Positions 8,863-15,583 of a stretch of 64,000 nt of DNA are shown here, piece after piece. The notes beneath the pieces were generated by a model. It was not told the DNA's origin. It did not search any database and was given only the letters and a program-made list of their open reading frames with translations. How positions within the stretch are numbered: the first letter of the stretch is position 1; each line of letters begins with the position of its first letter. The DNA is taken from positions 1 to 64,000 of the forward strand of contig NZ_FOBD01000014.1 in the NCBI RefSeq assembly GCF_900109515.1, read 5' to 3'. This DNA is from Paenibacillus sp. OK003 (GTDB lineage: Bacteria > Bacillota > Bacilli > Paenibacillales > Paenibacillaceae). Both the position numbers and the translations under genes were made by a program.

Positions 8863-9297
8863 ATGTTATTCTCCAAAATACTAGTAGCATATGATGGTTC
8901 GAAAGCTTCAAATAAAGCACTTGATCGTGCAATTGAGTTAGCCAAAGTTTCTCCGGGTGCTGTCTTGGATGTTATCCATGCCTTTGACTTTCCACGTGTA
9001 TTCATCGGGGAAGGATTGGCACCTTTGCCACCTTCATTGAATAATGACTACTATAATCTGGCGGTGCAAACAACGGATGAAGCGAAAGAGCGGATTCAGG
9101 CTGCTGGCGTTACAGCGAACGTCGATCTGATTCAAGGAGCTGCTGCCGAGGTCCTTCTCGATTATGCCAAAGAGAACGGATCGGACATTATCATTATTGG
9201 TAGTCGTGGTCTTGGTGGAATTCGGGAATTTGTCTTGGGCAGCGTTAGTCATAACGTAGTGCAGCATGCTCAAGTTCCGGTACTTATCGTGAAATAA
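8863..9297 (+). CDS. universal stress protein (UspA family)
   Basis: A single-domain 144-aa Usp protein, cytosolic. The start LFSKILVAYDGSKASNKALDRAIELA holds the conserved Asp/Gly nucleotide-site residues, and the C-terminal GSRGLGGIREFVLGSVS is the G-2x-G-9x-G(S/T) ATP-binding motif. The ATG at 8863 lies after AAAGGAAGG; upstream in-frame codons to 8761 look noncoding. Usp proteins bind ATP or AMP and support survival under stress; the exact role is not readable. Single gene with its own terminator. Confidence 0.92.
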   Translation: MLFSKILVAYDGSKASNKALDRAIELAKVSPGAVLDVIHAFDFPRVFIGEGLAPLPPSLNNDYYNLAVQTTDEAKERIQAAGVTANVDLIQGAAAEVLLDYAKENGSDIIIIGSRGLGGIREFVLGSVSHNVVQHAQVPVLIVK

Positions 9298-9327
9298 TTA
9301 TAGAATGTGTGTATACACATAATAGAG

Positions 9328-9376
9328 AAAAGCCGGCTGTCTTCGATAGGTTGAAGAGGGGTCGGCTTTCTTTTTT
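9328..9376 (+). terminator. terminator after the universal stress gene
   Basis: AAAGCCG (9329-9335) pairs with CGGCTTT (9363-9369) with inner pairs, and a T-rich tail follows. It separates the stress gene from the purine promoter. Confidence 0.8.
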
Positions 9377-9413
9377 GGAATAAAAGGGATGCAGTATCTC
9401 TGAATGATCGGTT

Positions 9414-9457
9414 ATTTCCGAACATTAAATTTGTCAATATGTTAAATGTTCGTCTTT
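9414..9457 (+). promoter_or_regulatory. pair of inverted PurBoxes (PurR operator)
   Basis: ATTTCCGAACATT at 9414-9426 fits the Bacillus PurBox AWWWCCGAACWWT at every position. An inverted, weaker copy (AATGTTCGTCTTT) lies at 9445-9457, leaving an 18-bp gap, close to the 16-17 bp known for PurR operators. The pair ends just before the -35 box. PurR is a PRPP-responsive repressor; its gene is not in the window. Confidence 0.8.
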
Positions 9458-9460
9458 AAG

Positions 9461-9490
9461 TTGACATTAGCTGTAGGGGATTGTTAGAAT
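9461..9490 (+). promoter_or_regulatory. promoter of the purine operon
   Basis: A consensus TTGACA (9461-9466), an 18-bp spacer and TAGAAT (9485-9490). Transcription would start near 9497, leaving a leader of about 360 nt that contains the riboswitch. Confidence 0.75.
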
Positions 9491-9586
9491 GTTAGATGTG
9501 TCGATCAGTTATATATAAGGTCGAGTAGGTTCGAAAGATGTGGATTTTTCAATTTTATTGAATTAATTTGTTGAAATAGATATTTG

Positions 9587-9653
9587 CTCGTATAACGCCG
9601 GGAATAGGGCCCGGAAGTATCTACCCGGGAACCGTAAATTTCCGGACTACGAG
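9587..9653 (+). promoter_or_regulatory. guanine riboswitch (purine aptamer) of the pur operon
   Basis: P1 forms from CTCGTA and TACGAG. The conserved core TATAACGCC, the P2 arm, the joining TATCTACC, the P3 arm with the CCGTAAA loop and the ACTACGAG junction all match the purine-riboswitch consensus. The specificity position before TACGAG is C, the guanine/hypoxanthine type, not the U of adenine types. It lies 203 bp before the purE start, so it senses guanine and should reduce operon transcription. Confidence 0.95.
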
Positions 9654-9748
9654 GAGATACGGCTGAGAGACGCATGAAATCAGATGCGGACAGCAAGCCT
9701 GCCTTTGGCATGCCCAAATGCGGGATACGTATTTCTTGGAGTCCGGTG

Positions 9749-9789
9749 TCCGGAGAAAATGTGATGTTTTCGAGGGTAGCGGATTTTTT
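9749..9789 (+). terminator. candidate expression-platform terminator of the riboswitch
   Basis: TCCG (9749-9752) pairs with CGGA (9780-9783), with an inner GAAAA/TTTTC stem, and six Ts follow. The stem is imperfect. It sits between aptamer and purE, where ligand-dependent termination is expected. The alternative antiterminator fold was not worked out. Confidence 0.5.
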
Positions 9790-9855
9790 CATTTCACAAT
9801 AAACGAGAAGCAACAGGATGAAACCAAAACGCTCAGACGGGAGTTGGATGTATTC

Positions 9856-10341
9856 ATGTCAGTACAGGTGGCTGTAATTATGGGCAGTAAGTCGGATTGG
9901 GAAACGATGAAGTATGCTTGTGAGGTGCTGGACGAGCTGGAGATTGGGTATGAAAAAAAAGTCGTATCCGCGCATCGCACACCAGATTTGATGTTTGAAT
10001 ATGCGGAGCAAGCGATTGACCGTGGATTCAAGGTTATCATTGCGGGTGCGGGTGGGGCAGCTCATCTGCCCGGTATGGTCGCTTCCAAAACGATGCTTCC
10101 GGTCATTGGAGTTCCCGTGCAATCCAAGGCGCTAAATGGTCTCGATTCCTTGCTGTCCATTGTTCAGATGCCTGGTGGCATTCCCGTCGCAACGGTAGCG
10201 ATTGGCAAAGCAGGTGCAACGAATGCCGGATTGCTTGCGGCTCAGATCATCGGTGCTTTTGACCAGGATGTCCAACGTCGCAGCGAAGCCCGCAGAGAGC
10301 GAATCAAACAAGAAGTGCTCGAAAGCAGTGACGAAATATGA
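9856..10341 (+). CDS. purE: N5-carboxyaminoimidazole ribonucleotide mutase
   Basis: Converts N5-CAIR to CAIR in IMP synthesis, acting after PurK. The 161-aa product has the class I PurE core: VAVIMGSKSDWETM, VVSAHRTPD, IAGAGGAAHLPGMVA and a conserved GVPVQSKALNGLDSLLSIVQMP stretch. The frame is open upstream to 9718, but that part lies in the leader hairpin; the ATG at 9856 gives the usual N-terminus. First gene of the operon; its stop overlaps purK by 4 bp (ATGA). Confidence 0.97.
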   Translation: MSVQVAVIMGSKSDWETMKYACEVLDELEIGYEKKVVSAHRTPDLMFEYAEQAIDRGFKVIIAGAGGAAHLPGMVASKTMLPVIGVPVQSKALNGLDSLLSIVQMPGGIPVATVAIGKAGATNAGLLAAQIIGAFDQDVQRRSEARRERIKQEVLESSDEI

Positions 10342-11540
10342 ATAGTACAAGAATACAACCCGGATCAGCAGGCAAAGCAGAACGTGTCTTGCTCCCAGGA
10401 AAAACAACCATTGGTGTTCTCGGAGGCGGGCAGCTTGGACGGATGCTGACACTTGCCGGAACAGCGATGGGTTATCGGTTCGTTACACTTGATCCGGCAG
10501 CAGATGCTCCTTGTGGACAAATTGCCGATCAGATTGAAGCGGGATATGACGATGAAAAGGCTGCACTCGAACTGGCTCGGCAATGTGATGTAATCACATA
10601 TGAGTTCGAGAATGTAGATGCAGATGTTGCTTCTCTCCTAGAACGGGAATCCTATGTACCGCAAGGAAGTGCATTATTGTACACAACCCAGCATCGTTTA
10701 CGAGAAAAACGAGCCATTGAGGCGGCTGGTGTACGTGTAGCCCCTTATCGGGAAATTACAAGTAAGGACACAATGAAGGCGGCCGTGAGTGAACTTGGTG
10801 TTCCTTGTGTACTGAAGACGGTGACTGGTGGATATGACGGCAAGGGTCAGCGGGTTATACGAGAAACAAATCAGGCGATAGCTGCCTATGAAGAACTCGC
10901 AGCTACCGGTGCGGAACTGGTATTGGAGCAATTTATTAAATTTGACTGCGAGATTTCAGTCGTTGTTGCACGCAGCACGAATGGGGAAATTAAGACGTTC
11001 CCGCCTGCGGAGAACATTCATGTGAACAACATTTTGCATGCTTCGATCGTACCAGCAAGATTGGCGGCTGAAATACAGATTGAGGCGCAGAAGTTGGCGG
11101 CAGCAGTGGCTCAATCCATCCAAGCCGTTGGATTGCTGGCAGTGGAATTGTTTGTTGCGGCAGATGGAAGACTTTACGTGAATGAGCTGGCCCCTAGGCC
11201 GCATAATTCCGGTCACTATACGATGGAGGCCTGTGCCACATCACAATTTGAACAGCATATTCGTGCGATTTGCGGATTGCCGCTTGGAGATACTTCATTA
11301 TTGAGCCCGGTTGTTATGGTCAATGTGCTTGGAGAACATCTGGAAGGTATTATTGCCAGAACGGGTCAGCCTGACGCAGAAGCGTTGGAACTCGGTGTGA
11401 TTCCTAAGCTTCATATATATGGTAAAACCGAAGCGAAGACAGGACGGAAAATGGGGCATGTCAATCTGCTCTGTCAGGATGTCGAAGAAGGATTACAATG
11501 GATTGAACAAACTAATCTTTGGAGGAATACAAATTTATGA
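10338..11540 (+). CDS. purK: N5-carboxyaminoimidazole ribonucleotide synthase
   Basis: ATP-grasp enzyme that carboxylates AIR with bicarbonate and ATP to N5-CAIR. The 400-aa protein starts with a nucleotide-fold motif (TIGVLGGGQLGRMLTLAG). It carries the ATP-grasp segments VLKTVTGGYDGKGQ and VLEQFIKFDCEISVVVAR and the active-site NELAPRPHNSGHYTMEAC. About 20 N-terminal residues precede the usual start and may be non-essential. Starts inside the purE stop (ATGA), so the two are translationally coupled; the same overlap recurs with purB. Confidence 0.97.
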   Translation: MNSTRIQPGSAGKAERVLLPGKTTIGVLGGGQLGRMLTLAGTAMGYRFVTLDPAADAPCGQIADQIEAGYDDEKAALELARQCDVITYEFENVDADVASLLERESYVPQGSALLYTTQHRLREKRAIEAAGVRVAPYREITSKDTMKAAVSELGVPCVLKTVTGGYDGKGQRVIRETNQAIAAYEELAATGAELVLEQFIKFDCEISVVVARSTNGEIKTFPPAENIHVNNILHASIVPARLAAEIQIEAQKLAAAVAQSIQAVGLLAVELFVAADGRLYVNELAPRPHNSGHYTMEACATSQFEQHIRAICGLPLGDTSLLSPVVMVNVLGEHLEGIIARTGQPDAEALELGVIPKLHIYGKTEAKTGRKMGHVNLLCQDVEEGLQWIEQTNLWRNTNL

Positions 11541-12835
11541 TCGAACGTTATAGCAGACCCGAAATGAGAGCCATCTGGACGGAGGAGAACAAATTCAAGT
11601 CGTGGCTGGAAGTTGAAATTTGTGCATGTGAAGCTTGGGCAGAGCTTGGCGTCATTCCTAAGGAAGAAGCAGCATTGCTTCGTCAGAACGCTTCTTTTGA
11701 CATCGACCGCATTTACGAGATTGAACAGGAAACACGTCATGACGTTATTGCTTTTACACGTACGGTATCTGAAAGTCTGGGTGCTGAGCGGAAATGGGTA
11801 CACTACGGACTGACTTCTACGGATGTCGTTGATACAGCTCTGGGTTATGTACTGCGTCAGGCAAATGAGATTCTGGAAAAGGATATCATGAATTTCATTG
11901 AAATTCTTCGTGAAAAAGCTCTGACTTATCAGCATACACCAATGATGGGACGTACACATGGGGTACATGCGGAGCCAACGACATTTGGTCTGAAAATGGC
12001 ACTCTGGCATGAAGAAATGAAACGGAATCTGGAGCGTTTCCGCCACGCGGCAGACAACGTACAATACGGTAAAATCTCAGGAGCAGTTGGCACATACGCA
12101 AACATCGATCCATTTGTTGAAGAGTTTGTCTGCGAGAAACTGGGCACGAAGCCTGCACCAATCTCGACCCAAACGCTGCAACGTGACCGTCATGCAGAAT
12201 ACATGGCTACACTGGCATTGATCGCAACATCTCTGGACAAGTTCGCTACAGAAGTACGTGCGCTGCAAAAGAGTGAATTCCGTGAAGTGGAAGAAGCATT
12301 TGCAAAAGGTCAAAAAGGATCTTCGGCAATGCCGCACAAACGTAACCCCATCGGCAGTGAAAATATCTCCGGTCTGTCCCGCGTTATTCGCGGACATATG
12401 GTATCGGCATACGAGAACGTGACACTGTGGCACGAGCGTGATATCTCGCATTCTTCCGTAGAGCGTATCATTCTGCCGGATGCAACGATGCTGCTGAACT
12501 ACATGCTGAACCGTTTCGGTAACATCGTGAAGAACCTGACGGTATTCCCTGAAAATATGAAACGTAATATGGAGCGCACCTTCGGTGTACCATTCTCCGG
12601 TCGAGTGATGACCAAGTTGATCGACAAAGGTTTCAGCCGCGAGCAGGCGTACGATACTGTTCAACCACGTGCGATGCAAGCATGGGAAGAACAACGCCAG
12701 TTCCAGGATATCGTGAAATCTACACCGGAAATCACTGAAGTGCTGAGCGAAGAGGAAATCGCAGATGCGTTCAACCCATCGTGGCACTTGAAGCACGTAG
12801 ACACCATCTTCAAAAAGCTTGGTTTGAACGATTAA
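11537..12835 (+). CDS. purB: adenylosuccinate lyase
   Basis: Fumarase-superfamily enzyme used twice in purine synthesis: SAICAR to AICAR, and adenylosuccinate to AMP. The 432-aa product has the signature loop KGSSAMPHKRNPI with the catalytic Ser, the GRTHGVHAEP His motif and the YGLTSTDVVDTA region. The ATG at 11537 overlaps the purK stop (ATGA) and lies after GGAGG at 11521. After this gene the operon is interrupted by 378 bp of structured repeat. Confidence 0.97.
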   Translation: MIERYSRPEMRAIWTEENKFKSWLEVEICACEAWAELGVIPKEEAALLRQNASFDIDRIYEIEQETRHDVIAFTRTVSESLGAERKWVHYGLTSTDVVDTALGYVLRQANEILEKDIMNFIEILREKALTYQHTPMMGRTHGVHAEPTTFGLKMALWHEEMKRNLERFRHAADNVQYGKISGAVGTYANIDPFVEEFVCEKLGTKPAPISTQTLQRDRHAEYMATLALIATSLDKFATEVRALQKSEFREVEEAFAKGQKGSSAMPHKRNPIGSENISGLSRVIRGHMVSAYENVTLWHERDISHSSVERIILPDATMLLNYMLNRFGNIVKNLTVFPENMKRNMERTFGVPFSGRVMTKLIDKGFSREQAYDTVQPRAMQAWEEQRQFQDIVKSTPEITEVLSEEEIADAFNPSWHLKHVDTIFKKLGLND

Positions 12836-12880
12836 TAATTCAAAAAGGCTATAGCTCAGAATGATGGGTTAGCAGGGAAC

Positions 12881-12965
12881 GTAGAGGACAGAAATAAGCT
12901 GAAGAAGCAAAGCTAAAAACATTCTGAAAGAAAGCTACTTCGGAAGCATACGCTGCGCCTTTATC
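12881..12965 (+). repeat. structured intergenic repeat, 5' half copy (copy A)
   Basis: GAGGACAGAAATAAGCTGAA and the following GAAGCAAAGC match the left part of the dispersed element. An extra module like that of the 21661 copy (ATTCTGAAAGAAAGCT, then CTTCGGAAGCATACGCTG) comes next. The right half (GGGGATAACAGCG) is missing. Confidence 0.6.
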
Positions 12966-13023
12966 AAATTTAGAACAAGTTTTACTCCCTAAAAGTATAG
13001 GTTGATTATGTGTTCACGCTGGA

Positions 13024-13150
13024 ACGAAGAAGGCAGAAAAAACCTGAAGAAGCAAAGCGCTCGCCTTTATCCCCGGATTTTCACTTTGCAAAAGTGGAAT
13101 CAAAAAATCTGGGGATAACAGCGATCGGAAGGTTGTTCTGCATTCGTAGT
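13024..13150 (+). repeat. structured intergenic repeat, full copy (copy B)
   Basis: An imperfect long stem. Outer GCAGAA (13032-13037) pairs with TTCTGC (13136-13141). Inner TTATCCCCGGATTTT (13067-13081) pairs with AAAATCTGGGGATAA (13104-13118) through one G-U. A core GAAGCAAAGCGCTCGCC lies between outer and inner left arms, and ACAGCGATCGGAAGG between the right arms. It ends 63 bp before purC. No open reading frame with a ribosome binding site covers it. Confidence 0.75.
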
Positions 13151-13213
13151 GGCCCCGCGTGATGAGGGGAGTTGGACGTATACTTTACATCTCCTGAAAG
13201 AAGGTGAGCCTCC

Positions 13214-14089
13214 ATGGCGCTGTCCACTGCGGCAGATCTCGTTAAAGCTCCTCTGTTATATAAGGGAAAAGTACGTGAGTTGTACGATCTGGGTGAACAT
13301 TTTCTCATCGTGGTTACGGATCGGATTTCGGCATTCGACTATGTGCTGGACCCAGCTGTTCCCGAAAAGGGCAATGTGCTTAATAAACTGAGCAGCTTCT
13401 GGTTTGAACTGACGGGCGACATGATGGATAACCACGTGGTGCATACAGATGTAAACCAATTGGGCGATATTATCACTGATCCCGAATTGCTCAAAGACCG
13501 CATCATGGTGACCCGCAAAGCCGAGCGCATTGATATTGAATGTGTGGTACGTGGATACATTACCGGAGGCGGATGGAGACAATATGAGAAAAGTGGAGAG
13601 GTCAACGGCATCAAGCTGCCGGATGGACTTCGCAAAAACGCCAAGCTCGATGTTCCCATCTTCACCCCGGCGGCCAAAAACGATGTCGGTCACGACGAAG
13701 ACATCCCGATGGACCGAATGAAAGAACTTGTCGGAGATGCTCTGGCGATTGAGCTTCAGGAAAAGAGCCTGCGTCTCTACGAATTCGCTCGCGACTATTG
13801 CGATCAGCGAGGCATCATTCTCGCAGACTGCAAATTCGAGTTCGGTATGGTCGATGGCAAAGTCATTCTGATTGATGAAATCTTTACTCCAGACGCTTCT
13901 CGCTTCTGGGCCAAAGAGAATTACGAACTCGATATCGAGATCGATAGCATGGATAAAGAGCCGGTACGCACCTATCTGTTAGGCAGCGACTGGGACAAGA
14001 ACAGCAAACCTGATCCGCTGCCACAAGAGGTAGTGGAGGCCACAACCGCAAGATACGTCGATATTTATAACCGTTTAACGGAAAAGTAA
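13214..14089 (+). CDS. purC: SAICAR synthetase
   Basis: Ligates aspartate to CAIR with ATP, giving SAICAR. The 291-aa product has LLYKGKVRELYDLGEHFLIVV with the ATP loop, VTDRISAFDYVLDPAVPEKG, and ECVVRGYITGGGWRQYEKSG. The DCKFEFGMVDGKVILIDEIF and PDASRFW blocks follow. It is longer than the 237-aa E. coli type and resembles the long subgroup. AAGGTGAG precedes the ATG. It stands in operon order but is flanked on both sides by intergenic repeats. Confidence 0.97.
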   Translation: MALSTAADLVKAPLLYKGKVRELYDLGEHFLIVVTDRISAFDYVLDPAVPEKGNVLNKLSSFWFELTGDMMDNHVVHTDVNQLGDIITDPELLKDRIMVTRKAERIDIECVVRGYITGGGWRQYEKSGEVNGIKLPDGLRKNAKLDVPIFTPAAKNDVGHDEDIPMDRMKELVGDALAIELQEKSLRLYEFARDYCDQRGIILADCKFEFGMVDGKVILIDEIFTPDASRFWAKENYELDIEIDSMDKEPVRTYLLGSDWDKNSKPDPLPQEVVEATTARYVDIYNRLTEK

Positions 14090-14100
14090 CGTTTGAGCGA

Positions 14101-14235
14101 GCTGCGGGAAAGTTTGGCTTACGATCGCTGTTGCCCCCGGAATGTTTGGATTGGAATCCTTTTTTCAAAAGGAAACATTCCGGTTGCAAAGGCGACCGCT
14201 AACGCTTCTCCAGCTCAAATCTTTCCCTCCGCCAG
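14101..14235 (-). repeat. structured intergenic repeat, inverted copy (copy C)
   Basis: Read on the minus strand this has the same layout as the other copies. TTGCCCCCGGAATGTTT (14131-14147) pairs with AAACATTCCGGTTGCAA (14173-14189) with two mismatches. The outer GGGAAAG pairs with CTTTCCC. The conserved ACGATCGCTGTTG and AAAGGCGACCGCTAACGC are the reverse complements of the element core. It starts 12 bp after purC. Confidence 0.7.
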
Positions 14236-14436
14236 TTTCAAACTGGGGATGAGGCAATTAAGTGCGGAGGCTTCCCACAGGTAGGGAAGCCTAAAAAAAA
14301 TTACGAGTATTAAATTCACTTATTACTTAAGTAACTTAAAGACCATTTTCTGTTTTAACGTAATGGTCATGTTCGACCATTACCCACCGTGCAACGTAAA
14401 AGGTTTAGGCCTTTAAAAAAAACGTCGCATGGACTA

Positions 14437-14572
14437 GCGGAGGGGCGGAATTGTTCTTAAAGGAGCGATAGCGTTCGCCTTTGTCCCCGGGTTTTGACCG
14501 CATAGCGGGCCAAAACAATTCAGAAAAACCTGGGGACAACAGCGACCGGAAGAACAATCCGCCCCGGAGCAA
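14437..14572 (+). repeat. structured intergenic repeat, full copy (copy D)
   Basis: Outer GGGGCGGAATTGTTCTT (from 14442) pairs with AGAACAATCCGCCCC (14551-14565). Inner TTGTCCCCGGGTTT (14481-14494) pairs with AAACCTGGGGACAA (14526-14539). The core GCGATAGCGTTCGCC and the ACAGCGACCGGAAG block are conserved. Together with the inverted copy it fills the 554-bp purC-purS gap, which holds no gene. The part between them contains only a GTAATGGTC/GACCATTAC hairpin near 14361-14384. Confidence 0.75.
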
Positions 14573-14643
14573 GCTCCCAAGTCACTTTTTTTAACAGCGT
14601 AAAGCATTTATCCCGTTCATTACTGAGGAGGAACATAAGGATC

Positions 14644-14889
14644 ATGATCAAAGCAACCGTATATGTCACTATTAAGCAAAGCGTACTCGACCCGCAAGGC
14701 GTAGCTGTTCAAGGAGCCCTGCATTCCATGGGATTCAACGAAGTGGAAAGTGTACGGATCGGTAAAGTCATGGAATTGAACCTGGATACAACAGATCGTG
14801 CGGAAGCGGAGAAACGATTGAAAGTCATGTGTGAGAAGCTGCTGGCCAACACCGTTGTTGAAGATTACCGCTACGAATTGGAGGGTTAA
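14644..14889 (+). CDS. purS: phosphoribosylformylglycinamidine synthase, PurS subunit
   Basis: Small 81-aa subunit of the three-part FGAM synthase (PurSQL). It bridges PurQ and PurL and helps ammonia transfer. The protein begins MIKATVYVTIKQSVLDPQG and carries the family motif GVAVQGALHSMGFNEVESVRIGK. GAGGAGGAACATAAGGATC precedes the ATG. purQ starts 5 bp after its stop. Confidence 0.96.
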   Translation: MIKATVYVTIKQSVLDPQGVAVQGALHSMGFNEVESVRIGKVMELNLDTTDRAEAEKRLKVMCEKLLANTVVEDYRYELEG

Positions 14890-14893
14890 TCTC

Positions 14894-15583
14894 ATGAAAT
14901 TTGCAGTTCTTGTGTTCCCTGGCTCCAACTGCGACATCGACTGTTACAAGGCAGTGGAAGATGCGATCGGACAAGAGGTTGATTATGTATGGCACACGGC
15001 TACAGATCTTTCGGCTTATGATTGTATTTTAGTTCCGGGTGGTTTCTCTTATGGTGACTACTTGCGTTGCGGAGCGATTTCCCGCTTTGCACCGGTAATG
15101 AACGAGGTAGCGAAAGCTGCTGAACAAGGTAAATATATTTTGGGTATTTGCAACGGATTCCAGATCCTGACGGAAGCGGGCTTGCTTCCAGGCGCATTAA
15201 TACGTAACACTTCCTTGAAATTCCGTTGTCACGATACGGTATTGAAAGTGGCGAATGCAGATACACCATTTACACGTGACTATGCACCCGGCGAAGAGAT
15301 TATCATCCCGATTGCTCACGGTGAAGGCAACTATTATTGCGACGAGGAGACGCTCGCGAGTCTGCAAGCGAACAATCAGATCGTATTTACGTATGGTAAC
15401 AACCCGAACGGTTCCCTGGGTGATATTGCAGGAGTCTGTAACGAGGCTGGCAACGTGGTCGGCATGATGCCGCATCCAGAGCGTGCAGTGGATTCACTGT
15501 TTGGTTCGGAAGACGGCAAACGTATGTTTACATCTATTTTGAAAGCATGGAGGGATCGGCATGACGCAGCAGCTATCCGCTAA
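14894..15583 (+). CDS. purQ: phosphoribosylformylglycinamidine synthase, PurQ subunit
   Basis: Glutaminase subunit that releases ammonia for FGAM synthesis. The 229-aa class I amidotransferase has the nucleophile Cys in ILGICNGFQIL and the catalytic His-Glu in GMMPHPERAV. The FPGSNCDIDCYKA start and PGGFSYGDYLRCGA oxyanion region are typical. GGAGGG ends about 9 bases before the ATG; upstream in-frame codons back to 14831 belong to the end of purS. The 3' end overlaps purL by 23 bp. Confidence 0.97.
   Translation: MKFAVLVFPGSNCDIDCYKAVEDAIGQEVDYVWHTATDLSAYDCILVPGGFSYGDYLRCGAISRFAPVMNEVAKAAEQGKYILGICNGFQILTEAGLLPGALIRNTSLKFRCHDTVLKVANADTPFTRDYAPGEEIIIPIAHGEGNYYCDEETLASLQANNQIVFTYGNNPNGSLGDIAGVCNEAGNVVGMMPHPERAVDSLFGSEDGKRMFTSILKAWRDRHDAAAIR

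Noticed and set aside
14268..14290. Hairpin AGGCTTCCC/GGGAAGCCT before purS considered as a terminator
   Set aside because: It is followed by A residues on the + strand and by no T tract on the minus strand, so termination is not supported.
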